DNA of 64,000 bases, from assembly GCA_032622095.1 (NCBI GenBank), contig CP136066.1:144675559-144739558 (forward strand), given 5' to 3'. The notes under the pieces are model-generated. The model searched no databases. It had not been told where the DNA came from and saw nothing but the letters and a program-made list of their open reading frames with translations. Source of the stretch: Siphonodentalium dalli (lineage: Eukaryota; Mollusca; Scaphopoda; Gadilida; Siphonodentaliidae). This document shows, in pieces, positions 45,807 through 58,172 of the stretch; position 1 is the stretch's first letter; each line of letters opens with the position of its first letter. The translations under genes were made by a program, and so were the position numbers.

Positions 45807-45943
45807 ATATCGCTCGAAGTCGACGTACAAGAAGCTGAAGTATGGACTGGTTGCTGCGATTTTAATTTCCTTGGGACTTCTCGTCGGGATCATCGTGATC
45901 GGCGTGGAACTCAAAGATGAACGAGATCAGACAGCTGATGCAG
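45807..45943 (+). CDS. ANPEP-like: Aminopeptidase N-like, exon 2 (signal anchor)
   Basis: After the acceptor CACCGATTCTTGCAG the exon completes Glu22 and reads YRSKSTYKKLKYG, a basic stretch, then LVAAILISLGLLVGIIVIGV (about residues 36-55), a single uncleaved membrane helix, then ELKDERDQTADA and a split Glu codon at the donor GTTGTA. Positive residues before the helix predict a cytoplasmic N-terminus, so the catalytic domain is outside. The frame is also open upstream to 45754, but there is no in-frame ATG there, and only the 45807 acceptor gives the phase needed by exon 1. Confidence 0.8.
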
Positions 45944-48321
45944 GTTGTATTCAGAATAGAACAGAACATAATATCTTATGATTTTATATACGTAGAGTTC
46001 AGGGACGTGAATATTGTCTTTTGATTGGGGGAAGCGCGATCACGTGTCAGAGAGTTGTCTTGACCATTGGCCGTCGAGCGAACTATCGCCCGGGCTATAC
46101 AGTTTTCGAACTATATATATCACCCGCCTTTTTGCGTCACGATTGGGGCGTGACCAAAATCTATCGCGATGCTAGAATTGTCAAGATTCTGGTCCCAGCC
46201 CAGAATTTTACGAATTATTGCCCGGACTATAGTCATAGAACTATTTATCCACATACGGACGTCACAGTTGGCTCGATGTCATAAATGTGATTCCCGCGGC
46301 CTCGATCAATAGTCCTTCTTGCTGTTCAAAAGACACCACCTATGGAAAGTAGTTCTCGCTTTTTTCCAAGACAAGAAAGTCAACGTGTGTACATTATTAT
46401 ACACACAGATGGCTTGCTGTCCTATGATTTAATAAAACGCGATCACGTGCCAGAGAGTAGTTTTGAACATCGCCCGACAAGCGAACTATCGCCCGTGCTA
46501 TCGTATTCGAACTATTACCTGCCTGCTGACGTCACGGTTAGCACGAGGCGAAAATAGTATATATAACACATGTTTACTACCTTTTAATTGGGGTGGAATA
46601 GTTCCTAGTAGATACAGCTAATTTCCATCGACAGTGTCTTTTGAACAGGAATCTGGACCATTGGCCTAGGTCCATACTTTTCAGAAGACACTACCTCGGG
46701 AAAATAGTTCTCGCTTTAGCTTCCATGCACCCAAGTCAATCAATAGGTCTATAATATATTCTTGAATGATTCACACAGAAACTGGGTTTTCATCGAATCA
46801 CTTCGACTAACTAAAGACAAATACATTGCTAAAGCAGCAGAACCCACCGGCATCATATCACATTAGCAGGACCACATAACCAGCGGAGGGGTGGTAATGT
46901 TATGGTGACCGTGGATTCTGCTGATATTTCTATCATGTTGGAGGGACAAGAGATGCTGCTAAGAAAAATTACCATTATTGTTTTCAAATTGTCATTTTCG
47001 CCCTGGTTGTCAAATCTTAAAGGGGTACTGTACCCAAGATGTTGTTGTTGGTTCCTATAATCCCCGAGTCGGAGAATAAAGTAACAACTTTTCCATTCTT
47101 TGAAAGTCTGTTGAGTACGAAGTAGTGTTACGGATGGCAAATTTACCGGAATGCAAAAATACAAATTGTCGTTGTCGAGTAATGTTTGTACAGTTTTCAA
47201 CCAAATGAATCAAATAAAAATTATATTATATGCATAGTAGTCCCATATACTCATTTAAGTTATTGTATCGTCACTAGTCAATGAGTGGTTTGAGTTTTCT
47301 CCCCGTATAAGCATAATGTTTCAAACGATCGTGTATGCAATGGGTTTACTAATCCAGTATCCCTCAATTATAATTTGATTACGTTTTGTACACGGAAATT
47401 CGTATTTTAATTTACGCCATTTTATGGCTCCAGCCATAAATTCAATTTATATTAAATTATTAACTTTTAAATTATTAAATTTTAAGATAGCCTATTAACC
47501 TGAGCGTTTACAGAATACATCTTCGACTCAAATTACTTATGCTTCTATACAGTATCGATAATAGATCGTTGTTATCACCGGAAATTTATTGAAAATGTCG
47601 TACAGTACCCATTTAACTACATGATGACATAACGATTAGCCATTTTATTGTAAGTAACGTTCAAAAGGATAATTTCCCGTGCAAATTCCACAGAGTGCAT
47701 CCAAATTTCATACACAAATACGCGTAACGATAACAGTTTTTGTTTGCACACGAACAAGCGATATCTTCAATTGATTGTCAGTTGAATGTATCCTATACAT
47801 ATTCCATATATAACAGTTATAACTATGTGCAATTATAGTTTCTCGTTGCAGTTCGTTATACATGTACAGGCGGAAAACGGTATCCTAATAATTATAAGAA
47901 GTGAAAAATATTGACATTTACATCTAAGAAACTTCTTACTGATCACAAATGCACCACAAAGTATATATAGTCAAGAAACATAAATTCAGCCAACGCAGCC
48001 GTCAATGTGTACGTATTAATTGCATACACACTGTTTCAAAAGTTTGATTACATGTTTATAGTGAAAAATATTGTTTTGGTATTCCAATGGACTTCATATT
48101 ATATATGCCATAGCCAACAGGCGCCTGGAGAAAATTACTAAAATACCAATATAGACTATACTGGTAAAGTCTATATTAGTATTTTAGTAATTTTCCTCAG
48201 GCGCCTGTGCCATAGCCTATACTCACGATGGAGGGGTCGTCATGCACTCTCAACACAAGAGGCGACAGTTGTACTTTTCGGCGATATTAACTATCGTTTA
48301 CACTTTTTTTTCCACACGAAG
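45944..48321. other. Aminopeptidase intron 2
   Basis: 46020-46550 contains two diverged copies of a segment with GCGATCACGTG, CAGAGAGT and AGCGAACTATCGCCCG. 48118-48207 is a near-perfect palindrome (GGCGCCTG...AAAATTACTAAAATAC and its complement around CTGGTA). No exon identified. Confidence 0.55.
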
Positions 48322-48778
48322 AACCCATTCATGGCGAAACAGAATCAACACCGCCAACCACAACAGGGACGCCGAGCATTACTCAAGAGATATTTCTGCC
48401 GACTGCCATGGTTCCATACTTATACGAGATTACGATGAAACCAAACTTCTACACCGGCCTCTCTGATAATTTTACTTTTGAGGGATCCGTAAAGATCTAC
48501 ATAATGTGTAGATCTGCTACTACCAGCGTCACGCTCCACTCGCGAGATCTCGAGATACCTCAAAATTCGGTTGTTTTTGCGTCGCTGACGACATCTAGCA
48601 GTGGGGTGGCGTTGGACTCAATCGGGCGGGACGAACAAAAGGAGTTCACTATCTTCCATCTTACTGGAGCTGCGGAAGCAGGACAGAATTATAGCATAGA
48701 GATGGATTTTAGTGGACCGCTGAAGAAGGATAATATGGGGTTCTATTGGGGAGATTATACAGAGGACGGGGTGACAAA
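48322..48778 (+). CDS. ANPEP-like: Aminopeptidase N-like, exon 3 (stalk and N-terminal domain)
   Basis: The acceptor follows a T-rich tract (CACACGAAG). Residue 68 onward reads EPIHGETESTPPTTTGTPSI, a Ser/Thr-Pro-rich stalk likely to be O-glycosylated, then TQEIFLPTAMVPYLYEITMK, the usual LPxxxxPxxYxxxxxP entry to the M1 N-terminal beta domain. It continues through GSVKIYIMCRSATTSVTLHS to NYSIEMDFSGPLKKDNMGFY and GVTK at the donor GTGAGT. The N-glycosylation sequon NFT is visible. The largest exon in the window (457 nt). Confidence 0.92.
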
Positions 48779-48925
48779 GTGAGTTATTGCTCATAAATAA
48801 ATTAAGATGGATGACATGTATTCGAACTACCGTATGTTTATTTTGACTGTCCACAAGAACGCGTATACATGTAAACATGTTGTAAAATATTTTAAGTTAG
48901 TTATCGAGATCGAGCATCATATTAA

Positions 48926-49162
48926 CCCTTCCACGGCGGGAAAAGCGCTGGTGCAGCATTAAAGATCCTGAGCCAGTGAACATTCTCTTATATGCCAATC
49001 TCCCACAGGGAGCCTCGCATATATAACAGAATGCACTGGCTTACAAGATCAATGTAAATATTGTTAGGCAAATGTATTCTGTTATATATGCGAGGCTCAC
49101 TATAAGAGAATGCATTAGCACAGGGTTTGCTCAATATTCAGGGAGCTCACGCCATGGAAGGG
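48926..49162. mobile_element. piggyBac-like MITE (TTAA target sites), second copy
   Basis: Flanked by TTAA at 48922-48925 and 49163-49166; inverted ends CCCTTCCACGGCG and CGCCATGGAAGGG. Inside are the same hairpin words as the 27787 element (GCGAGGC, ATTCTCTTATA, GAATGCATT). 237 bp; a shorter relative of that family. Confidence 0.8.
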
Positions 49163-49795
49163 TTAATCATCCTCTCAACACGATACAGATATAGCATCTC
49201 TCTCCCTTAAAGGGGCATCGAATCTTTTGTGACACAAATTAAACCTAGTAATTTCATTCATCAGAGATAAAATACTCATGGATAGATAAAATATAAATAT
49301 AAGGACTTCGTATACCTGAGAACGGAATTATCACCTCATTCAAAACAAACTATATTAAGTAGCTTGTGTGGTTGTCGCCTTCAATCAACCATAATATTTC
49401 CGTTAGTGAACGTTCAGACCACCACGATTCAATCGTAAGTAGAAAGTTTTCAGTCGTGGGTAGTAACCGATAGCTGGATTCCGCATGCTCACGGCAATAT
49501 CGCGAGTAAAAAATTATATCGAGCACTGTTTGATTGTAGATGCGAAATCGTGGCGTATCTTTGGCTACCATCCACTACGATGGAATCGCAGTCTGTACGT
49601 AAAAATCGTAGATGGAAATATCATAGGGTATTAAATCACGTGGATAACCAGGAATTGCTTAGGAACAACACGCGATATCCTCATCTGCGACGACATCGCA
49701 ATCGTGTGAACAAATTATTCACGATTATGTAGGGCTCATATAGGGGACTGAATGGGGATAAACCAATCCAGACACTTTTTTTTCTTTTTCTGCAG

Positions 49796-49951
49796 ATATG
49801 TGGTGTCTACGCAGTTCCAGCCGACAGAGGCCAGGAAGGCGTTCCCTTGTTTCGATGAACCATCGCTGAAGGCACAGTTCGATGTTCGAATAATCAGATC
49901 TGAAAATATGACGTCGTTGGCTAATATGCCGCTCGTATCAAATCAAACAAT
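49796..49951 (+). CDS. ANPEP-like: Aminopeptidase N-like, exon 4
   Basis: Acceptor TTTTTCTGCAG, donor GTGAGC. It reads YVVSTQFQPTEARKAFPCFD then EPSLKAQFDVRIIRSENMTS LANMPLVSNQT. TQFQPTxARxAFPCFDEPxxKAxFxV is an invariant block of the M1 N-terminal domain and fixes the gene as a membrane-type M1 aminopeptidase. Sequons NMT and NQT are visible. Confidence 0.95.
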
Positions 49952-50101
49952 GTGAGCGAGATATTTAACATTATATTGTATTCCGAAATATATCTTTGAA
50001 GTATTTAGTATACCAGAAATCCTTTAAATTTTTTGTCATTTAATAGATTTTCTCACTAATTATTGTCGGCATGTCTCGGAGGCAAGTATATACGGTACAT
50101 A

Positions 50102-50314
50102 CAGTAATGCTCTAAGTAATCGACTCCTTAACCACCGCAGAATTATGGGTAACTTTTCAGGATTTAGTCGGAAATATGGCTTGTTGAAATTCATCGGAAA
50201 GCTCTCGGCGAGAACTTTCCGATGAATGGCAACAAGCCATATTTCCGACTAAATCCTGAAAAGTTACCCATAATTCTGCTGTGGTTAAGGAGTCGATTAC
50301 TTAGAGCATTACTG
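50102..50314. mobile_element. Fold-back MITE, 'CAGTAATGC' family, copy 2 (full palindrome)
   Basis: TA (50100-50101) then CAGTAATGCTCTAAGTAATC, ending GATTACTTAGAGCATTACTG and TA (50315-50316). The two halves are nearly perfect reverse complements across 213 bp around GCTCTCGGCGAGAAC. TA target duplication and CAGT ends suggest a Tc1/mariner-mobilised MITE. Confidence 0.88.
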
Positions 50315-50987
50315 TATTACATGCAGCTGTGCCAAAAATCGGCCATATACCTGATATACAGACCTTAAAACCTGAGAGACCTTAAAATGTACATCGAGTG
50401 TCCTTATACATGTAAGTGCGACAACGGAATACACCGGCCATTTGAGCTTCAATTTTCGGGATCGCTTCGGTGGCCGTGTGATATTGATGTCGGGATTTGA
50501 GTAGCAAGGCGCGCTCGCTGTCACGGGCCGGGGTTCTAAACCCACCTAATTCAAACATGTGCATTGTCTCAAAAAACACATACAGCTTCTAAAAATCGGC
50601 GCCTTATGTGTTATTTACACACAGAACGTTTCGCAGCCTTAAATTATATACTTCCGCGAGGCACAGGTACCGTATCAACAAACCCATTAACACACGTGTC
50701 GTTCTGTGTTTATTACACGTCACCCGTCCTATAATCCGTGCATTAAAAATACAGCTTACAACAACGAGATGCGTGTGTAACTTCTACGTTCCATACGGAT
50801 TTGTACATGTAAATATGGAACAGCAATAACACTTTACTTCTATACGAACAAGCGTATACTAAAGTTCCAGGTATGTACATAGGGCAACTCTCGGCATGTC
50901 TTGGAGAAAATGCTATATATATATGTGTATTATGGTTGCCTAATATTAGGGATTATAGGGGTCTGTTAATTGAAATCGATGTTACAG
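50315..50987. other. Aminopeptidase intron 4, remaining part
   Basis: No feature recognised; it ends with the acceptor ATGTTACAG. Confidence 0.5.
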
Positions 50988-51105
50988 GGAAGGTGGTTTT
51001 GTGATGGATATCTACGATCGGTCGGTTGTCATGCCAACATATCTGGTTGCATTCTACGTAGGGGAGTTTCCATTCCTGGAGGGACTCACAAAAGAAAACG
51101 TGACG
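50988..51105 (+). CDS. ANPEP-like: Aminopeptidase N-like, exon 5
   Basis: It completes Met and reads EGGFVMDIYDRSVVMPTYLV AFYVGEFPFLEGLTKENVT, ending at the donor GTACGT in phase 0. The F-x-x-S-x-x-M-x-T-Y-L-x-A-F-x-V-G-x-F block is the end of the M1 N-terminal domain, before the catalytic domain. The family's second position is usually Val-Cys/Asp; here FYVGEF. Confidence 0.92.
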
Positions 51106-54100
51106 GTACGTACCAATACATGTATATTTACGATCTGTCGAAATGAATAAATGTTTCGTGCATGTTACGATAAGCAATATTCACTCGAAATACATGTCAA
51201 TCATGACCATGGCTCTCTAGACCGTGATAAAAACTTGAACAAACTCAGAATTAATTAGCGCTCAATCACCATCATTAGTATAACACATTGCATCATAAAA
51301 ATGCGTCGTACAAGATCACATAAGCTCATAGTTGAGAACGTTAATGTATCTAAGGTTTTTGTGCATCAGAAGCTCTTTATGCGACAATTGGAATTGTTGC
51401 TAGGCTGAACAGGCAGTGCATGAAATACTGTTCGACCACCACCCCTCCAGGGGCCCCCAGCACTCAACATAACCCAACTATTTTTCCTCTTGAAATGTCT
51501 CTTCAACAGTTCAAACTTCTTCCCTACTATAAATGGACAGACGCACGTTTTGCATAAATCCAACCAATAAATTTCAGGAGGTTTTCAACAAAGAATTGCT
51601 CTGGATCTATCTGGCGAAAATTCATGAATTTCTTAAATCAGTAAATCACTGTCATCATCTTCATTGTTTATAAAATCTGAACAGGTACTAAGGGGGCGAC
51701 ACAAATAATGGATTCCCTTTGTCCCTTTCGGTACCAAGAACTGATTGCTAGAATAATTAATAATTTCACACAATAATGTCTGGGCTCTATGAAATGAGGC
51801 TTCGTTTGTATCACAATGTTGAGTTAATTTTTTAATTGCATAATATAACATCATACCCACATATATTACAATGAAGAATAAAGCAATCACAAATATTTCA
51901 GCCCAATAAATTCAAATGTTGATATGCAGTATGGCCCACTCAAGCATGGATAAATCTACTGGAATTAGTGTTAAAAGATATCGTGGTCAGCTTTAACTTT
52001 GTTATGAACCCATGACCCATGTCTCTTCTCAGCCCAATTTTGCATTGACCAACATGCGTGATTGAAAATTCTAAACAATAGAACATGACATAAGGGTAGT
52101 TTCTTAATGAAAATAATCATTAAATTTCACGAATCAAGAATAATTAAGACTCCCCTCGTGATCTTCAGATATGATACCATTGATATGTGAACTGCACCTT
52201 TTAAAGAAATCTATTTCACAGAAGTTATTGATAAACATTGACATTATAAATAGTTTTCGTACCATAAAAGTAAAGCAAATGAGGTTATATTTCCAACCGG
52301 TTGTTGGTTTTTAAATATCGTGTCACAATAATCGCTTGTACGAAATTTAAAAAAGAAATTCCTGACAGATTTGAAAAAAATCCATTTTGAAATACCAGGA
52401 AATTTTGGCACCACTTGCGTCTAATCCCAACAAGAAAACAGTGACCACACAGACTCCAGAGAAGATGGCGTCCATCGTGGCGGCCATTCACTAGATATGC
52501 ACCGGGTTTCTTTTATAGCCATTTTAGTAAAGATAAATAATGTCTTATGTGGTCTTGTTTTCCACTCGATTCGTTATGCTAGCATAGACGTATTGTCCAA
52601 AATAACGAACCCCTACGCTGTTGGAGCAACATCGTGGGATGGACGCGGAATATGAATTTTTGAAAAGTTCTGGTTAGAGGGACCAGAAAGTGTATAATAC
52701 TTCGTTTGTGTGAGCGAGATAGATTAATCTGAAGAAGAGGCTGAACCAGATACTTCTGACTGTGGCAAATCAGAATCAATTCAGGTAGTTGTTCTAAATC
52801 TTGCAAATCATATTATGACTATTCGGCGCACCCACCATGAACGGTTAAGGGCTTTATATGCGCTTACTACATAGGACATGGATTTGAAATGCCACATCGC
52901 GATTATTCACTGTGGGTTTTCGTCCTCTCAGAAGGCCATTATAGCTACGTTGTGCATCTGAATGTTTTTTAAATATGAATTGATAACTGATTTATGTACC
53001 GTTTCGTCTGTATGTTGATACAATTACGTGAAAACGTGAACATTTTAATGTGAAAATACGACTTTTCAATTTGTGGCTGCTATTTTGGTTGTTGATATGA
53101 ATTACCCTACGCAGACGAATATCAATATAATCGATGTATCAATATAACATACCTACATGTAGGTGTGTTTGGGTCTCGCCCCCACAGCGTCCATTGTAAG
53201 AACGGAAAGAACTGTAATAACTGACTTGTTTTCAAATTTCGGTGCATGGTCTTTTAGCCGCCACCTTGGATTTGAAAGATCATTTCTTGGAGTAGACGTA
53301 AGGAAATTACTTCGTCTCAGTATTCCCAAACTCAACTATAAGCATGGATAGAGTTGTCAGGACAATAATGCTCACCGTTATGAATATGAGGGATTTTCGG
53401 GTATCAAATTATGTCAGAAATTTTGGATTTGGGGGACTTTTTCTTGGATTAGATCAAAGTAACGTACTACGCATCAGTAGCACCAACTTACAACTCTATG
53501 CATGGATAGTGAAAATAACGCTCAATGGTGGGACAATCAGTGATTCAGGGTGATTTTTTTTTATTTCTGACCATTTTAGTCGCCATCTTTGGGTATATAG
53601 TTTTCACCAACTGATTCGAAAAATACATTGTATGTGATTAGCGCCGATTCGGCTCTGAGAGGATTATGATAGATAGATATATTTATTTTTTATACCATAT
53701 ATCAATGGTTGAAAGAAAACATGTTTACATATGTATACATAATATCAGAGGCAGTGTTAGACGAATAAAGAAGATATCAATTCAATAAAGATATATTATT
53801 CTGGTTGTAACATATCAGGGGTAGGGTAAACCAGTCACTGGATAAGACCAACAAGGACCCCACACCATACTACCCTAAGGCACAGCCGTGGGGGTGCATA
53901 GCATGTGGCGTCTCTCTGACCTCATCAAGTAGCCAGTCGGTCCTCCATAATCTTGACATATTTACAGCGTATCCTATATCTAGCATATGTGTATAACGGC
54001 ATGTGGAGGAGATAAAAAACGTTATTTCGGCAAAAATATCGGGCCCAGAATGCAATTTATTATTTCATTGTGTGCCTAAATGTCTCTTCTATCTTGGCCT

Positions 54101-54741
54101 ACAATCACGCTACGGTGCCAATGTTCTCACATGGAGACAAACGATATGTGGTTTAATGTCGGCATTTTAGAAAATTGTTACATTTCGGCAGCCATCTTGG
54201 CCACCATATTGGATTGTGGTGTCGGATATTTGGCTAATTTCTAATGGTGGTATATTAGCAAAGCGAACCGCATATGATATTATCTTTACTTTGCCTATAA
54301 TGGTGATAAAACATACCTGGTGATATCAAGTAAAATGCCCATCGTCGTTGTGGACGCCATCTTGCCGGGAGTCTATGCGGCCACTTTTGTTCTTGATAAC
54401 GTCGGATGCAAGTTGAAAGATACCTCAATGAAGAACATGAGTCAGTGGGGTGATGTTGAGTCGTTGTGGGGGTGCAACGGTCGACCAATATATCCTGGAC
54501 GACGGCTGACAACAATTCAAAATGTGTATGAACTTCCTCTTTTGACAATTGATATCTGGCCATCAAAAGAAGAACCTCATATTAATGGGCTCAGCCATGG
54601 GACAGATCTAATAATTTTCTGGTATATAAAACTTACATAAAATTATGGTGGTTTTCTATTGTCAAAACAGCCTTAGTAATTCAGGAGCGCTAAATCGGAT
54701 TATGTATCTTTAAATTTCCTATGTAAATTTACCGCCTTCAG
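51106..54741. other. Aminopeptidase intron 5
   Basis: 3.6 kb with no exon. 53190-53540 shows a diverged direct repeat (TTTTC.AATTTCGG...TTTCTTGGA). 54180-54640 resembles 8225-8310 (GATATCTGGCCATCAAAA, CATATTAATGG), a dispersed repeat with GCAGCCATCTTGG. Confidence 0.5.
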
Positions 54742-54862
54742 ATTCGAACCTGGATAAGAAGAGACTTGTTGAACAGCACGAAGCTGGCTTTGGATGCTGC
54801 CATCAATATCACGGACTACTTCGCAGAATATCTACAAACTCCGTACGATCTCCAGAAACAAG
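54742..54862 (+). CDS. ANPEP-like: Aminopeptidase N-like, exon 6
   Basis: Acceptor CCGCCTTCAG, donor GTATAA. It reads IRTWIRRDLLNSTKLALDAA INITDYFAEYLQTPYDLQKQ. The V/I-R-x-W segment followed by a helix ending in Y-F-x-x-Y-x-x-x-P-Y-x-L-x-K is the start of the M1 catalytic domain. NST and NIT sequons are present. One nucleotide carries over. Confidence 0.92.
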
Positions 54863-55383
54863 GTATAAATACTTATAGCGAAAAATAGTTCCATGTCCGC
54901 ATTAATTCAATAACTGGGCAATTGGAATTGGACAAGAAGCCCATGATCATGCTTTATATTCAGTCGTTTCCTTAACTATTGGCTTACCTAAAGTCATGCC
55001 ATTAAATATGCATAATCCGATTAAATGCCCCTAATTTTCTATTTCGTCGATTTCGGTGGGTAAAAAATATTTTATTCGAGTCGATGAACTCACCCACCAA
55101 AGCTCAAAATGATCAGATATCAATTTTTTTAATCTGTTGTTTTTCACCACATTGAATATTTGGCGGCCTGGCAAATATTCGAATGATCTACTTCCAGAAA
55201 TATATGTACATGCGCAGACGCCGTCGCGATAGTCAGAAAGATCATGCAATGCCACAATTCGCTGTGACTTTGCATGCCGATCAACCCTATCCCAAATTAA
55301 CTTCGGAATAAAGCAGGTCGAAAAGTAACGCCAATAACAGCAACTGAGTTGTGATATATAGTAGATGTGCGGATACGCAAGCC

Positions 55384-55585
55384 TTAATTGAAATAGTGCG
55401 TCTGTCATTTGCAGAATAAGGTCCCCAGAGGGTGAATTTAGTGATGCTACCCCGCATAGCGGGCTAGCATCACCAAATTCACCCTCTGGGAACCTCATTC
55501 TGCTGAGGTGTAAGCAGAATGAGGTCCCCAGAAAATTCACCCTCTGGGGACCTCATTCTGAAATGACAGACACACTATTTCAAGC
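55384..55585. repeat. Nested inverted repeat with GGTCCCCAGAGGGTGAATTT
   Basis: 55384-55440 and 55527-55585 are outer arms (AAATAGTG.GTCTGTCATTT, AGGTCCCCAGAGGGTGAA). Two further inverted copies of TTCACCCTCTGGG.ACCTCATT lie inside at 55470-55560. GATGCTACCCCGCATAGCGG plus GCTAGCATC forms another small hairpin in the centre. Confidence 0.85.
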
Positions 55586-55649
55586 AGGGATGTGGCTAGA
55601 TGGTCTCCGCTGGGGCGGGTATCCACCTTGGGAATTTCCAACTGCACCC

Positions 55650-55790
55650 CCCCCCCTTGAGTCGGAATCACACCAACACAACTTTTTGCATAATTCCATT
55701 TGCACCCCCCCCCCCCCCCCCTTTGAGTCGGAATCACACCAACACAACTTTTTGCATAATTCCATTTGCACCCCCCCCCCTTGTACCTCA
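55650..55790. repeat. 67-bp tandem repeat with long C tracts
   Basis: TGAGTCGGAATCACACCAAC, ACAACTTTTTGCATAATTCC and ATTTGCACCCCCCC occur twice, with C runs of 9, 18 and 10 bases. Frames through it are artefacts. Confidence 0.9.
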
Positions 55791-55944
55791 TGCTCAGGCC
55801 TAATTTCCTATATATTCATAAGCCATGCTTCTATTTTCCCAGTATGAGAACATTAAGATATTTTAACCTGAAAATTGCCCCCAAAAAAATACAACTAGTG
55901 ATCTAATTCCAGACAAATGTACACAGCTACCGACAACAGACCAG

Positions 55945-56700
55945 GGAACACCAGGCCGACCATGGTTGTTTGGCCCGGTGTGAGAAAATTTTGAAAACTA
56001 TATACAAGAAAATCGCAAATCCTAGCATCTAGACTGGCCTCAACTGAAGCTTTTCTAGTGTTGGAAATTTCAAACCTCATGCTCCCCATCAGGTTGGGAA
56101 ATTCTTCAACTGATGACCATTTATGTCTACAAGTTTGACCAAATGTAGTAAAATATTGTTTTGCTAAACTAATTAGCAGTTTTGTATTGGCCATGTGGAT
56201 GGGGCAATGACACACCGGGCCGACCATGGTTCGGCCCGGTGTGCGAAAATTTTGAAATCTGAACAAGAAAATCGCAAAATCCTAACATCTAGACTAGCCT
56301 CAAGCCTTCCTACTGTTGGAAATTTCAAAATTTCAAAATTTCCAACTGATGACAATTCCAATGACAATGTTGACCAATTGTATGACAATATTGTTTTCTT
56401 AAATTAACTAGAAGTTTTTGACTGGCCACGGGGGAGGGACCAGGACACAAGCTTTCCAAGTGTTGGAAATTTCCAACCTGTCACCCCCCTAAGGTTGGAA
56501 AATTTCCAACTGATGTCCATTTCTGTCAAAAATTTTGACCAAAAATAGGAACATATGCAAATATTGGTCGAAAAACAATAAATTCCCCCCAATAAATTGT
56601 TTTATAATCAAACTACAAGAACATTTTCAACCTATTGTTGGTGTGAAATTTCGTTGTGGCAGGTATGAAATTTCCAACTATTGAAAATATAGCTCTGCTG
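55945..56700. repeat. Roughly 265-bp diverged tandem repeat
   Basis: CGGGCCGACCATGGTTCGGC, AAGAAAATCGCAAAATCCTA and ATCTAGACT.GCCTCAA recur at about 55950 and 56215; a third, partial unit (GTGTTGGAAATTTCCAACCT) starts near 56420 and merges into the repeat shared with 40180-40440. Confidence 0.75.
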
Positions 56701-57069
56701 GGGGGGGGGGGGTGAGACACCCCCACATCTAGCCACATCCCTGATTTCAAGGCTTGTGGATACATACCATATTCTTATTTACGAATCGGTAAGCATGTAT
56801 TAGTCATGCAAATATACATGTTATATAACGTGACAGCATGTCGGTTACACGTAGAAATATGTTTGTTTACATTTGTGATGACATGCGTGGGGAATTCCAC
56901 AAAACATATGGGCATCACCATATATGGAGTTGCAACCACACTCGCTCGTCGTACAAACCGTCAAGACACATGTATTATATCGTGTTTAACGAAATCGTAT
57001 TTTGGTGCAATTCCGTTGCTGTTGTAACTGGATGATATATATGGGGACCATCGAATTGTGTACCTTTAA

Positions 57070-58017
57070 GCATACCGGAATATTTAACGCCCCACTTCAT
57101 ATAAGTATTATATGTTAGTGGGAAGAGCATCCAAGTCAGTAATAATAAAAAGCGATTTCTGTTGGAATAAAATGAAAATTAAGATATTAATGAAACTTCA
57201 TCTAACGATTTTAAGTGAAGCCAGATACAATTTCCACAGAGCTTCAAATTGATATTTGGCCATCAATGTTCACATGTTTCAAGAATTTTGTGCAACAACT
57301 CAGTTATTCCGGGTTAATGGACCAGTGACTGGACATTCGGAACTAGAATGTCGATGGGGTGAGACGTTTTAGTTCAGAATTTCCGGCCCGATTCCAGTAA
57401 CTGACTTAAAACACAGTTTACAAAAAAATACCGGAAGGAATCACTTTTATAAATGAACATTTAAGATAAATCTCGATAAAGACACATACGGACTTTTTTC
57501 TGTATACAAATAGTCCTCGACTGACAAAAATAATATGACGCTCATTGGCACCGTTCAAATTATTGGAGCTTGTGCACTGGCCGTGAAAGCAAATGTAGGC
57601 CTATAATACTACACTGCTCAAAACCAAACCTCTACGCACGTAAACCTATTAGGTTTGCGCCTGCCCTTCCCTATCGACAAGAAAATGAATTGTGTTGGGT
57701 TTATATACAAATGGCCTAGCTGATATGTGGGTGGGGTGTATAGACTCGTCAGAAACGCATTCCTTCTTCGGCAGAAGTCGCAGTGGCTCATTCTAGTTTA
57801 CGAATGTTGACTTGTAATAGAAAGTGCCCATTTGAAAAAAAGAACGTAGAATGTAAAACAAATGAACTATGTTTTAGCTAAAGTGTAAACAATTCAAAAA
57901 AAATACAATGGCATTTCAGTTACACGAAGGACATTTGCAGACATTTTGTATGTAATGAAGCTTATCTACATGTAGTGCTATGAAATCCGTCGAATTTGAT
58001 GTGTTTTATGTTTGCAG
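57070..58017. other. End of aminopeptidase intron 6
   Basis: No feature recognised; it ends with the acceptor TTATGTTTGCAG. Confidence 0.5.
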
Positions 58018-58172
58018 ACAACGTGGGTGTTCCTGAATTTAGCGCTGGTGCCATGGAGAATTGGGGTTTAATTAAGTACAGAGAGCAGTACTTAGCGTTC
58101 AGAGACGATGATGATAACGCCGGTCGATACTCTTTCATACCTCTGATTGTCGCCCACGAGTTAGCTCACATG
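58018..58172 (+). CDS. ANPEP-like: Aminopeptidase N-like, exon 7 (GAMEN and HELAH)
   Basis: It reads DNVGVPEFSAGAMENWGLIK, YREQYLAFRDDDDNAGRYSF and IPLIVAHELAHM. GAMEN (residues 362-366 of the joined protein) is the exopeptidase motif that binds the substrate N-terminus; HELAH (398-402) gives two zinc ligands and the catalytic Glu399. Spacing from GAMEN to HELAH matches human aminopeptidase N. Oddity: the residue after the motif is Met where membrane M1 enzymes nearly always have Gln (HELAHQWFGN). The exon ends ATG before the donor GTGAGT, phase 0. Confidence 0.97.

Larger units (their letters stand above)
55006..57065. mobile_element. Composite TTAA-bounded element of the AGGTAC family with internal insertions (inferred)
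   Basis: The left side (TTAA at 55002-55005, then ATATGCATAATCCGATTA and interior words ATCAGATATCAATTTTTT) and the right side (GGGGACCATCGAATTGTGTA then CCTTTAA, TTAA at 57066-57069) match the two ends of the 3518-3957 element. Between them are unrelated hairpins, C-runs and tandem repeats, as if other elements had inserted. The composite boundary is an inference. Confidence 0.4.
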
